A DNA stretch of 50,002 bases from contig CAZGDB010000009.1 of the NCBI GenBank assembly GCA_964524705.1, forward strand, positions 1 to 50,002, read 5' to 3'. The notes under the pieces are model-generated. The model had not been told where the DNA came from. It ran no database searches and saw nothing but the letters and a program-made list of their open reading frames with translations. Of the stretch, positions 34,578-42,938 are shown piece after piece. Made by a program: the position numbers and the translations under genes. Positions within the stretch are counted from its first letter, which is position 1. Every line of letters starts with the position of its first letter. The stretch is from CAZGDB01 sp964524705. Its GTDB lineage: Bacteria; Pseudomonadota; Gammaproteobacteria; Berkiellales; Berkiellaceae.

Positions 34578-35792
34578 ATGGAACGTTTATTTGCCATCCA
34601 AAATATGCTGATAAACCAATTTCAGCAAAGCACCTTTTATCCACGTTTATGCTTTAATAATATTACCTATGATAATCGCATCACGGGGATTATCGGAGCA
34701 CGGGGTATAGGTAAAACGACCCTCCTCCTCCAACAAGCTATAGCCAAAGGCGCCATTCACAAAAAAGCCTTATACATCTCCGCGGATAACTATTACCTCC
34801 TCAATACTCCGTTGATAGAATTAGTGGACAGCCTCTATACAGAAACAGAGGTACGATTACTGTGTGTAGATGAAATCCAAAAATATCCTAATTGGAATCA
34901 AGAATTAAAAAATATTTATGATATGTATCCAGATTTTAGGATTCTGTTTAGTGGAAGTTCTATGATCGATCTCATTCGTGCAAAATATGATTTATCACGC
35001 AGGGTCACAATACATCATTTGCACGGTTTCTCTTTTCGAGAATATTTAGAGTTCTCCCATAAAATATTTCTACCTCAATTCACACTAGCGGACATCCTTA
35101 CAAATCATGGGGCTATTACCAACACCCTAGAAACTCAAAACATACTGAAATGGTTTAACGATTATTTACGGATTGGCTATTATCCTTTTTTTAGTGAATT
35201 CCATCTTGACATAGAAAAATTTCAAGCCGTTGAAAATGCAGTTCAAAAAGCGCTCTATGAAGATATTGCAAGCCTTTACTCACTCAAAACTTCCACCTTA
35301 TCTATCATAGAAAAACTATATAAATATGTGGTAAGTTCATTACCAGGCGAAGTCAATGCCTATAAGCTAGCTTCTGCCTTAGGCAAAGATTTTGAGAGCA
35401 TCAGTGAATATTTACACATTGTAGAGCAGGCAGGTCTCATCCGATTTTTATTCCCAGACAGAACTGGCAAAGCATTACTACGCAACCCCACAAAAATGTA
35501 CCCTGACAATTCTAATCTCATTTTCTCAGCCTGTTTACCTCAAAGCCCAGATGCCATTCAAGGCAAAGTACGTGAAACTTTTGTGGTCAATCAACTCAAA
35601 AATAGTCATCATGAGATCTATTATAGTGAAATAGGTGATTTTAAGGTCGGCGACTTTTTATTCGAAGTCGGAGGTAAAAATAAATCAAGCGTCCAACTAC
35701 AAGGAAACCCCAATGGCTATGTACTAGCAGACGGGATCATGCATGGCTATAAAAATAAAGTACCCCTGTATCTGCTCGGACTTTTGTATTAA
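34578..35792 (+). CDS. AAA ATPase with DUF4143-type C-terminus (copy 2)
   Basis: The frame opens inside the palindromes at 34527; the ATG at 34578 with AAGGA eight bases upstream (MERLFAIQNML) is preferred, giving 404 residues. It has Walker A GARGIGKTT, an intact Walker B CVDEIQKYPNW, and FSGSSMIDL. The C-terminus ends with a PD-(D/E)xK-like segment (KVGDFLFEVGGKNKSS). The family's function is unknown. It has only distant similarity to copies 1 and 3. It is flanked by palindromes upstream and a bidirectional terminator downstream, so it forms a self-contained, one-gene cassette between housekeeping genes. Confidence 0.88.
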   Translation: MERLFAIQNMLINQFQQSTFYPRLCFNNITYDNRITGIIGARGIGKTTLLLQQAIAKGAIHKKALYISADNYYLLNTPLIELVDSLYTETEVRLLCVDEIQKYPNWNQELKNIYDMYPDFRILFSGSSMIDLIRAKYDLSRRVTIHHLHGFSFREYLEFSHKIFLPQFTLADILTNHGAITNTLETQNILKWFNDYLRIGYYPFFSEFHLDIEKFQAVENAVQKALYEDIASLYSLKTSTLSIIEKLYKYVVSSLPGEVNAYKLASALGKDFESISEYLHIVEQAGLIRFLFPDRTGKALLRNPTKMYPDNSNLIFSACLPQSPDAIQGKVRETFVVNQLKNSHHEIYYSEIGDFKVGDFLFEVGGKNKSSVQLQGNPNGYVLADGIMHGYKNKVPLYLLGLLY

Positions 35793-35833
35793 AAAAATAC
35801 CGCACTCCCATAAAGGCAAAGTGCGGTATTTTT
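35793..35833. terminator. Bidirectional terminator between ATPase copy 2 and htpG
   Basis: AAAAATACCGCACT (35793-35806) and AGTGCGGTATTTTT (35820-35833) form a perfect 14-bp stem with a 13-base loop and T-runs on both strands, serving both convergent genes. Confidence 0.9.
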
Positions 35834-35850
35834 AAAAATGACCTATGGCT

Positions 35851-37734
35851 TTAAGAACGCGCACCTAATAACAGTCGATTGCTACGTTGCACAAAGCTTG
35901 CAGGGTCTTCCAAAGTTCCCCCTTCGGCGAGTAAGGCTTGATCAAACAATACCAATGCCCAATCTTCTAAGGCTTCAGGACTCAAGGTTTCCAATTGCTG
36001 AATCAACGGATGGGTAGGATTAATTTCTAGCACTGGTGCAAAATCCACCTTTTGTCCTGCAGAACGTAAGATCCGTTGCATTTGCAGGGTCATCCCTTGG
36101 TCTTGTGCGACTAAACAAGCAGGAGACTGTGTGAGTCTTACAGAGGCACGTACTTCTTTGACTTTATCTTTTAAGATTTCTTGGATCTTCGTCAATAAAG
36201 GCGTAATAGCTTCTGCTTGTTGCGTTTCTTCAGGATTTGCAGTGTCTTTATCAAGCTCACTCGCCTCTAAAGCACCTTGCGCCACTGATTGGAAAGCTTT
36301 ACCTTCAAATTCTGGTAAATGTGCCACCAACCATTCATCAATACGCTGGGTTAATAACAACACTTCAATACCTTTTTTACGGAAAATTTCCAAATGTGGA
36401 CTATTCTTTGCCGCTAAGAAACTATCAGCCGCGACGTAGTAAATCTTAGTTTGACCTTCCTTCATACGCGCACAATATTCTTTTAAAGTCACCTCTTCCA
36501 CATCCGTATCCGTATGCGTAGAAGCAAAACGTAACAACCCTGCAATTTCATCTTTATTGGAATAATCCTCTGCAGGACCTTCTTTTAAGACGTTACCAAA
36601 GGCCTTCCAGAACTTGGAATATTTTTCAGGCTCTTGTGTTGCCAAATTATTTAACATTCCCAAGACACGTTTGGTGATTCCATTACGCAGGCTATCCATG
36701 ATCTTACTGTTTTGTAAGATTTCACGAGAAACATTTAAGGGCAAATCATTACTATCTACAATACCTCGTACAAACCGTAAATAGGTTGGCAACAAAGTTT
36801 TAGCATCTTCCATAATAAAGACACGTTTCACATACAGCTTCACGCCATTACTTTGTTGTGCATGAAATAAATCATGTGGTGCAGTCTGAGGGATATACAG
36901 TAAGCTCGTATATTCTAATTTACCCTCTACTTTGTTATGGGACCACAATAAAGGATCTTGATAGTCATGCGCAATATGCTTATACAGACTAATATATTCT
37001 TCATCAGTGACTTCACTTCTAGGACGCACCCACAATGCATTCGCTTGATTCACACGTTCATATTCAGCATGCACTGCGGCATCATCGCCTTCAGCCTGTT
37101 CCTTATTTTTTAACAATACTGGCACAGTAATATGGTCTGAATACTGAACAATGATGTGCTTTAAACGCATAGGGTTTAAAAACTCATCTTCTTCAGGTTT
37201 TAAATGCATGACGATTTCAGTTCCGCGATCTTTTTTCACATATGGCGCAACAGTATATTCACCCTTGCCTTCAGATTCCCAACATACGCCCTGATCTGCA
37301 GGCAACCCTGCACGACGACTATAGACCGTAACTTTATCTGCTACCATAAAGGAAGCGTAAAACCCAACCCCAAATTGACCAATTAAAGCGCTGTCTTTGG
37401 CTTTATCCCCACTTAAAGATTTTAAAAACTCTTGAGTGCCAGAACGCGCAATGGTTCCTAAATTTTTAACAATTTCATCCATAGACATCCCAATCCCATT
37501 ATCCCTAATGGTCAAGGTACGTGCCTTTTCATCAAAATCGATCTGGATTTCAGTATTAGGTGCATCCTCAAAATATTCAGGATGTGCAATACCTTCATAA
37601 CGCAGTTTATCTGCTGCATCAGAGGCATTCGAAATTAGCTCTCTTAAAAAGATTTCTTTATGACTATATAAAGCATGGATCACCAAATGTAATAATCGGG
37701 ATACATCACTTTCAAAACCACGTGTCTCTACCAT
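35851..37734 (-). CDS. htpG: Molecular chaperone HtpG (Hsp90)
   Basis: HtpG is the bacterial Hsp90. The frame opens at 37758, but the ATG at 37734 has a GAGGAG site eight bases upstream, giving 627 residues (MVETRGFESDVSR). Its N-terminal GHKL ATPase has ELISNASDAADKLRYE, IRDNGIGMSMDEI and GQFGVGFYASFMVAD as the three classic motifs. The middle domain has the conserved RGIVDSNDLPLNVSREILQ, and a C-terminal dimerisation domain follows. It lies downstream of recR and ends at the bidirectional terminator. Confidence 0.97.
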   Translation of the reverse strand: MVETRGFESDVSRLLHLVIHALYSHKEIFLRELISNASDAADKLRYEGIAHPEYFEDAPNTEIQIDFDEKARTLTIRDNGIGMSMDEIVKNLGTIARSGTQEFLKSLSGDKAKDSALIGQFGVGFYASFMVADKVTVYSRRAGLPADQGVCWESEGKGEYTVAPYVKKDRGTEIVMHLKPEEDEFLNPMRLKHIIVQYSDHITVPVLLKNKEQAEGDDAAVHAEYERVNQANALWVRPRSEVTDEEYISLYKHIAHDYQDPLLWSHNKVEGKLEYTSLLYIPQTAPHDLFHAQQSNGVKLYVKRVFIMEDAKTLLPTYLRFVRGIVDSNDLPLNVSREILQNSKIMDSLRNGITKRVLGMLNNLATQEPEKYSKFWKAFGNVLKEGPAEDYSNKDEIAGLLRFASTHTDTDVEEVTLKEYCARMKEGQTKIYYVAADSFLAAKNSPHLEIFRKKGIEVLLLTQRIDEWLVAHLPEFEGKAFQSVAQGALEASELDKDTANPEETQQAEAITPLLTKIQEILKDKVKEVRASVRLTQSPACLVAQDQGMTLQMQRILRSAGQKVDFAPVLEINPTHPLIQQLETLSPEALEDWALVLFDQALLAEGGTLEDPASFVQRSNRLLLGARS

Positions 37735-37777
37735 ATTATTGTCTCCTCTTGTTGGCATGATATCTAAAAAATATTAT

Positions 37778-38392
37778 TTATAACTCTAGCGATTCTTGTG
37801 CTTGCCAAGAGGTACGTTGAGATAAGGCCAAAGATAAAGTAGGCGTATCCACCCATTCTAAATCCCCCCCCAAGGGTACCCCAAAAGCGATACGGGTAAC
37901 CACTATTGATAAATCTTTTACTAACTCAGCAATATAATAAGCGGTCGCCTCTCCTTCTACAGAAGGGCTTAAAGCTAAAATAATCTCTGCAACCCCTTCC
38001 TCTAATCGTGCCTGAAACGCGGGCAACCCTATCTCATGGGGGCCACGCCCTTCAATCGGCGATAAACAGCCATTTAAAATAAAATACATTCCTTTAAACG
38101 TACCGGTTTTTTCAATCGCCCACACTTCTTGTGGGGAGGTCACCACACATAACACCGCCGCATTACGTTTAGGGTCTTCACAAATACTACAGCGCTCAGT
38201 TTCACACAACATGCGACACTGCGTACATTGTCGCACTTTTGCTAAAGCTTCTGTTAAGCGCTCACATAATAATGCTGCTGCCTGTCTATCTCTTTGCAAA
38301 AGATGAAAAACCCATCTTTGTGCAGTCTTTGGACCTACTCCCGGCAACCGTCTTAACGCACTTAACAAAGACTGCAATACTGGACTAAGCAT
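37778..38392 (-). CDS. recR: Recombination mediator RecR
   Basis: RecR helps RecF/RecO load RecA on gapped DNA. At 204 residues it has the usual length: an N-terminal HhH (LRRLPGVGPKTAQRWVFHL), a four-cysteine zinc finger (CTQCRMLCETERCSIC), then a Toprim domain (LCVVTSPQEVWAIEKTG, ALSPSVEGEATAYYI). Its start overlaps dnaX by 8 bases. In most gammaproteobacteria ybaB lies between dnaX and recR; it is missing here. Confidence 0.97.
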   Translation of the reverse strand: MLSPVLQSLLSALRRLPGVGPKTAQRWVFHLLQRDRQAAALLCERLTEALAKVRQCTQCRMLCETERCSICEDPKRNAAVLCVVTSPQEVWAIEKTGTFKGMYFILNGCLSPIEGRGPHEIGLPAFQARLEEGVAEIILALSPSVEGEATAYYIAELVKDLSIVVTRIAFGVPLGGDLEWVDTPTLSLALSQRTSWQAQESLEL

Positions 38393-39971
38393 CTTCTGAC
38401 CCCATCACTGTATCAATATCTGCTTCAAGCGCTGCCAACACATCCTGCACTCCTGTATCACTCATGGCTGCTGTCTTACGTTGGGCAGCTTCTGCAACCT
38501 GCAACTGCTCACGCTGTTGCGCAAAGGTTGCCGTCACTTCCCCTTCTATCCACATTAAGACAGGCTTAAAACCCAATACCGCTTTAAGAGCCTCTTTTAA
38601 CTTCTGCTCTCTGGCTTCATCCAAACAACTGCGTAACTGTGGGTCTATCTTCAATGTCACCGTTTCCTCTACCCGTGACACCCACTCTACTTGCTCCACA
38701 ATCGTCTTTAATAACCCAGATATTGCGAGCCTAGGCACTATCTCCATCCAAGCCAGATCTGAACCTGTCTTTACCGCTATAGTAGTGGTGACCACTGGCT
38801 GAATCTGAGGCTTTACAGGCTCTGCTGCCGCAACTGGCGCTGGCGCTACTACTGCAGGTGCCTGTGCAACCAGGGTCTCCACCTTTGATGTGGGGACACT
38901 GTGTACTAAATTCAACCCCATGGTAGAGCGCAACAGCCATAAATCTAAAGCCTGCCGGTAATCGGTCACCAAAGGTAGCTGTTGTTTGGTCAGTAACGCC
39001 CAGTGATACCAATTTTGAATTTGTTCAGGTAACACACAACTGGCTAAAGTCTGTATAGCCACAGAAGCACTGCGTTCTGGTAATGCTTGTGCTACCGCTA
39101 AGGTATGCAAAAAAGTCAGCCATTGATCTAACAAGGCCGCAAAATCCCCTTGGGCCAATAAAGCTTCCCCCAAGGTTAATACCGCACCACAATCAGCCTG
39201 TAAAAAACCGTAGCTTAAAGTGACTAAACTCTCTTGCGACACATCCCCTAAAAAGGTGGTCACATCTGCCAAAGTTAAAGTAGGATAACTCAGCATCCAG
39301 ACCTGCTCTAACAAACTCAAGGCATCTCTTAAACTACCGCGCGCCTGTATCGCTAAACGCATGACAGCCGCAGGCTCAAAAGTGGCATGTTCAGTTTCTA
39401 AAATATGCGTTAACTGCCCCGCAATATCTTCAGGGGGCAAAGCTTGTAAATGAAAGGACAAACACCGGGAACGAATTGTCGCCGGTACACGTGCCACTTC
39501 CGTGGTCGCAAATAAAAATTTGGTATGTGCAGGCGGCTCTTCCAAGGTTTTAAGCAATGCATTAAAACTATGGGTAGACAACATATGCACTTCATCAATC
39601 AAATAAATCTTATAGGGCCCTACTTGAGGTGCATAGGCTACGGTATCTAACAACGCACGGGTTTCTTCTACTTTAGTACGAGAAGCTGCATCAATTTCTA
39701 AAAAATCCGGAAAACACTCTTGTTGAAACTCCACACAAGCAGTACAGCTACCACAAGGCGCCACCATCGGCTCAGCCGTACAATTTAAAGCTTTGGCAAA
39801 TAATCGGGCTAAAGTGGTCTTACCCACCCCTCGAGTCCCTGTAAAAAGATAAGCATGGTGTAATTTTTTATGCAGCAGCGCATTCCGTAAAGCCTGTACG
39901 GCAAACGTATGTCCAACGACTGCTTCAAATTTCTGGGGACGCCACTGACGGGCTAACGCAACATATGACAT
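38385..39971 (-). CDS. dnaX: DNA polymerase III tau subunit DnaX
   Basis: DnaX is the clamp-loader ATPase. The conserved N-terminus MSYVALARQWRPQKFEAVVGH sets the start at 39971 (528 residues); 17 upstream codons in the same frame lie in the ffs region. The motifs are Walker A FTGTRGVGKTTLARL, a zinc module (CGSCTACVEFQQEC) and the DEVHMLS Walker B. The region after about residue 375 is an alanine/valine/proline-rich linker, then a tau-type C-terminus (about 410-500) that should contact the polymerase. I saw no A-AAA-AAG slippery heptamer, so a gamma-type frameshift product is not evident. recR overlaps its end by 8 bases. Confidence 0.96.
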   Translation of the reverse strand: MSYVALARQWRPQKFEAVVGHTFAVQALRNALLHKKLHHAYLFTGTRGVGKTTLARLFAKALNCTAEPMVAPCGSCTACVEFQQECFPDFLEIDAASRTKVEETRALLDTVAYAPQVGPYKIYLIDEVHMLSTHSFNALLKTLEEPPAHTKFLFATTEVARVPATIRSRCLSFHLQALPPEDIAGQLTHILETEHATFEPAAVMRLAIQARGSLRDALSLLEQVWMLSYPTLTLADVTTFLGDVSQESLVTLSYGFLQADCGAVLTLGEALLAQGDFAALLDQWLTFLHTLAVAQALPERSASVAIQTLASCVLPEQIQNWYHWALLTKQQLPLVTDYRQALDLWLLRSTMGLNLVHSVPTSKVETLVAQAPAVVAPAPVAAAEPVKPQIQPVVTTTIAVKTGSDLAWMEIVPRLAISGLLKTIVEQVEWVSRVEETVTLKIDPQLRSCLDEAREQKLKEALKAVLGFKPVLMWIEGEVTATFAQQREQLQVAEAAQRKTAAMSDTGVQDVLAALEADIDTVMGSEDA

Positions 39972-40008
39972 CACGAGTCCTTTTGCGAATATATTGCAAA
40001 AAAATAAT

Positions 40009-40099
40009 GCCAGCCTAACCAAACACCTGCAAAAAACGTTACCGTTGCTCCCTTCCGGGCCTGGCGGGGTTCACGCATCCACAGTGTATGGGGACTGGC
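40009..40099 (-). ncRNA. ffs: Signal recognition particle RNA (4.5S, small bacterial type)
   Basis: On the minus strand the core ACCCCGCCAGG, CCGGAAGGGAGCA and ACGGTAACG matches the conserved SRP apical loop and Ffh-binding internal loops. Terminal stems close it: GCCAG (5' end at 40099) with CTGGC (3' end at 40009), and CCATACAC with GTGTTTGG (one mismatch). A run ATTATTTTTTT follows, so the stem is probably its own terminator. It lies just upstream of dnaX, a common gammaproteobacterial position. The ends are estimated from pairing. Confidence 0.88.
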
Positions 40100-40150
40100 G
40101 GATGCATTGTGACGTATTTGGTCTGAGGATTCAAGAGGGCCTGCATCCCA

Positions 40151-41545
40151 CTAAAGCAAATCGACTAACTTTTTCAGAAATGCTCCCGTTGTGGCTGCCT
40201 CCTCCGACAACCCAGAAACCACGGACTGTGCACTCGATTGTGCAGACACAATCGAGCGCCCGACACGCTGTGAATATAATTGAGGCTGAACCGTTTTACG
40301 CACCCAACGTTGTAGTTTCCGCGCAGCATGCTTATGGCGTAATAATTCAACCTGATGTGCCACCCAACTCGGCATTCTTTTGAGCGCTGCCGCCTGATGC
40401 TGCTCCCACCGTTTTTTTCCTGTTTCACCTGGCAACCACGCTAAATCTGATTGTGAACAAAAAGGAGAAAAATAATTCTCAAACCCCTGTCTCCAAAAGG
40501 CAAATTTTGCCATCCCTGCCCTGTTTTCTTTTAAACACATAAAATGCGGGGCTCCACTAAAATAAGTCACCAACCCTATACGTGTTTGTTGTTGGACATA
40601 AGAAAAATAGCTCTCTAAAAAATCTGACACATTTTCTATGCTTAAAAAATATTGTATCAATTCTTGTTTTTTAACATTATCTATCAATCCAGATTCTAAA
40701 TGCTCACGCAAAATTCTTTTTTTCTCTAAAACAAAAAATAATTGCGCATCTTGAGTATGATTTTCGCACTCTAAAAGATTCCTCATAAAATGATGTGCGT
40801 ACATATATATTTCAGAATTTTTCAAAAGGTGATCTTCTATCCATTGTCTTAATTTTGGAACAGTAAATGTTTGCACAACCTGCACATACGCTTCAGAATT
40901 GAACAGCAACGCTAAAGCGTCCCCAAAAAAATAATCACACTCTGTAAAATATGCTATATTACCCTGTAAATAAGCAACTGGCTCCCTATAAGCCTTCTTC
41001 AGACTTGCATGGATCTTATAAATATCACTCCTTTCTTGATGATCTCCTAAAAAGGCAATAATATCATTCCAACAAGTCCGGTTGTCTTTGCCTATATTCA
41101 GCAATAATGGTGTATCAGAATAAAACTGTAACTGCCTAAATTTTGATTTCACAGTTATATTCACATCTATATCTGAGTAAACCCCTAAACGTAAAGTTGG
41201 AATAAGCCAACGCACCAAATCACTCGCAGACGCAAGATTACCACCTTTTTTTAATCTAAAGGCAGCTAATTCTGCTAACGCATCGGTATATAACTGATAG
41301 CCTTCACGACCGCACATCATCGTAAATATCTTATCTTTTTCTAATGAATAGGCGCTAATTCTATATTGACAACAAAAGGTGACTAATGCTTTTTGCGCCT
41401 GAGCATCTAAACACCATTCACTATAAATTAAAGCAATCTTTATATCAGGATAACGCTCCCTCAGATCCCGTAAACGCCATTGGTGTAATTCCGGCATAAA
41501 CACTTCAAGATTTGGACTGAACCAAATTTTCACATGTGAAGACAT
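40151..41545 (-). CDS. DXD-type glycosyltransferase, effector-like
   Basis: The frame opens at a TTG (41584), but MSSHVKIWFSPNLEVFMPE at 41545 looks like the natural N-terminus, giving 464 residues. The motif ASASDLVRWLIPTLRLGVYSDIDVNI (as ASASDLVRW then GVYSDIDV) is the ASD...R...G-YxDxD signature of sugar-nucleotide glycosyltransferases related to large clostridial toxins and several Legionella effectors. The C-terminal 100 residues are basic (RHKHAARKLQRWVRK) with a serine-rich end (SIVSAQSSAQSVVSG), which could be a translocation signal. No signal peptide or membrane helix is seen. A host-protein glycosylating effector is the best guess; an endogenous glycan enzyme is the alternative. Confidence 0.75.
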   Translation of the reverse strand: MSSHVKIWFSPNLEVFMPELHQWRLRDLRERYPDIKIALIYSEWCLDAQAQKALVTFCCQYRISAYSLEKDKIFTMMCGREGYQLYTDALAELAAFRLKKGGNLASASDLVRWLIPTLRLGVYSDIDVNITVKSKFRQLQFYSDTPLLLNIGKDNRTCWNDIIAFLGDHQERSDIYKIHASLKKAYREPVAYLQGNIAYFTECDYFFGDALALLFNSEAYVQVVQTFTVPKLRQWIEDHLLKNSEIYMYAHHFMRNLLECENHTQDAQLFFVLEKKRILREHLESGLIDNVKKQELIQYFLSIENVSDFLESYFSYVQQQTRIGLVTYFSGAPHFMCLKENRAGMAKFAFWRQGFENYFSPFCSQSDLAWLPGETGKKRWEQHQAAALKRMPSWVAHQVELLRHKHAARKLQRWVRKTVQPQLYSQRVGRSIVSAQSSAQSVVSGLSEEAATTGAFLKKLVDLL

Positions 41546-41776
41546 ATCAAGGGTATAATGAGGCAAAACAGTACTACTTATCAAAGAAAATAGTTGGTAA
41601 ACAAACTATATCAAACATCGCTCAAAAAACGCAATCCTAAGTTAAAACAAAGATGTAAGTTATATAAATCATACTTATAGCTACCAATGATGCTCCCTTG
41701 CAATGCTGCAGTAGTATTTCTGATGACACCTGCTATCCTGAGATCTAACACGCATCGTTACTTTAGGAAAACACCT

Positions 41777-42154
41777 ATGTGGCACTATGTAAAACTCATC
41801 CCTATTGTGATGGGCATCACTTTAGTTTCCTCAGCATGCAAACCAACAGCATCAACAATTTTGCAAAATTGTTTATTTTTCCTAGGTCAGGGTTTGCTGT
41901 CTGCTGCAGTAACATTTCACATTTTAGATCGATGGGCCTTAAATACCCGTTTAGATAAAATGACAGAAAGTATTAAAATACTAGAACAGGGGTTAGCCAC
42001 ACAACAACAGAATATTAGCCACAGACACACTCACCGCCCTCCCATACGATTAAACCAGCATCATAGCCGACATCACCCTCACAGAGTGAGTAGTACGAAT
42101 GTATCCTCTTATGGCCCAACCTCACCACAGGCACGCCCAGAAAACGCTGTGTGA
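41777..42154 (+). CDS. Small two-helix membrane protein with His-rich tail
   Basis: The frame opens at 41687, but the ATG at 41777 (MWHYVKLIPIV) has AGGA eight bases upstream, giving 125 residues. Two hydrophobic segments (about 5-20, and 30-52, CLFFLGQGLLSAAVTFHIL) are followed by a short coiled stretch (RLDKMTESIKILEQGL) and a histidine/proline-rich tail (ISHRHTHRPPIRLNQHHS). The first segment ends in VSSACK, a poor lipobox. The same N-terminal plan recurs in the frameshifted gene at 42438, so these are paralogues. The family and function are unknown. Confidence 0.55.
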   Translation: MWHYVKLIPIVMGITLVSSACKPTASTILQNCLFFLGQGLLSAAVTFHILDRWALNTRLDKMTESIKILEQGLATQQQNISHRHTHRPPIRLNQHHSRHHPHRVSSTNVSSYGPTSPQARPENAV

Positions 42155-42223
42155 AAAGACTATACAATGTACTGAAAGCACCCTAAAATTGGGCGTACTA
42201 AAAAATACAATAAGGATTTAGGT

Positions 42224-42511
42224 GTGTCACGCTCCTTAAAAATTGGGCTCGGTCTAATAGTAACGTGTGCGGGTTTTTTCATCACACAAATGATCCTAGG
42301 GTCAAAATATTGGATTGGCGGGCTCATTACAGGCGCTGCCTCTACCCCTTTTGTAATTAATGCCCGAGAACAAGCACGTCAAGCAAGATTACCAGTATCC
42401 ACCATTACAACCCTTTCACCCTCACTGGAGCCTTCTTATGTTGCACTGGCTCAAACGCATACCGATCACACTCAGCATTTGCCTGCTAACAGCCGCAGTG
42501 CAAACCCCTGA
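42224..42511 (+). CDS. Small membrane protein (hypothetical)
   Basis: This encodes 95 residues from a GTG at 42224 with AAGGA upstream. Two hydrophobic stretches (IGLGLIVTCAGFFITQMI and YWIGGLITGAASTPFVI) precede a polar tail that ends at 42511, overlapping the start of the next small gene. It is similar in layout to its two neighbours (41777 and 42438) but I see no strong sequence identity. No family is recognised. Confidence 0.45.
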   Translation: MSRSLKIGLGLIVTCAGFFITQMILGSKYWIGGLITGAASTPFVINAREQARQARLPVSTITTLSPSLEPSYVALAQTHTDHTQHLPANSRSANP

Positions 42512-42786
42512 TTGGAACGCAGGCAAAGCTGCCCTATATCTCTTTGGTGCCTCAATGATGCTTGCCAGCTGCATCTGTCACATCGCAGAACGCAATACTT
42601 ACACGTGATGTTGCAAACCTACAACAAGAATTAATACATCTACGCAATACACCGCCACCACCCATAACGCCCGCCATGCGCGCAATGCTCTTCCATCAAT
42701 CCAGCGGTTCTCTGCCACCAGCTTATGAGCTCCAACCTACTGCCCCCCCGCCACTCATAGCTGTACGACGACATGCACCACTGTAA
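42438..42786 (+). pseudogene. Frameshifted paralogue of the two-helix membrane protein at 41777
   Basis: The frame from ATG 42438 (MLHWLKRIPITLSICLLTA ... LYLFGASMMLASCICHIAE) ends at 42608. It mirrors the start of the 41777 protein: M-H-K-IPI, LL-A, L-LFG, then CHI in place of FHIL. Just after, the next frame continues with LTRDVANLQQELIHLRN and a proline-rich tail to 42786, again like the 41777 protein's coil plus tail. The whole span is 349 bases, one more than a multiple of three, so a single inserted base near 42590-42605 would explain it. It could also be a sequencing error. Confidence 0.5.
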
Positions 42787-42938
42787 GTGGTTTAACACAC
42801 CCGAATAATCAAAAAGAAATGACAGATGCTTTGTGCCTATTATAGACTGATACTGTTAAAAACCTGATAGGAACCACCCCCATCTTTCAGGGAAGTTATC
42901 GCCTCTGAAAAACTTCACACAACGCCTAACAGGCATCG

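Noticed and set aside
38385..39971. Programmed frameshift for a DnaX gamma form
   Set aside because: No A-AAA-AAG slippery site was seen in the gene.
42886..42926. Interleaved arms TTTCAG/CTGAAA and GAAGTT/AACTTC after ATPase copy 3
   Set aside because: Each arm is only 6 bp; a pseudoknot cannot be supported without conservation.
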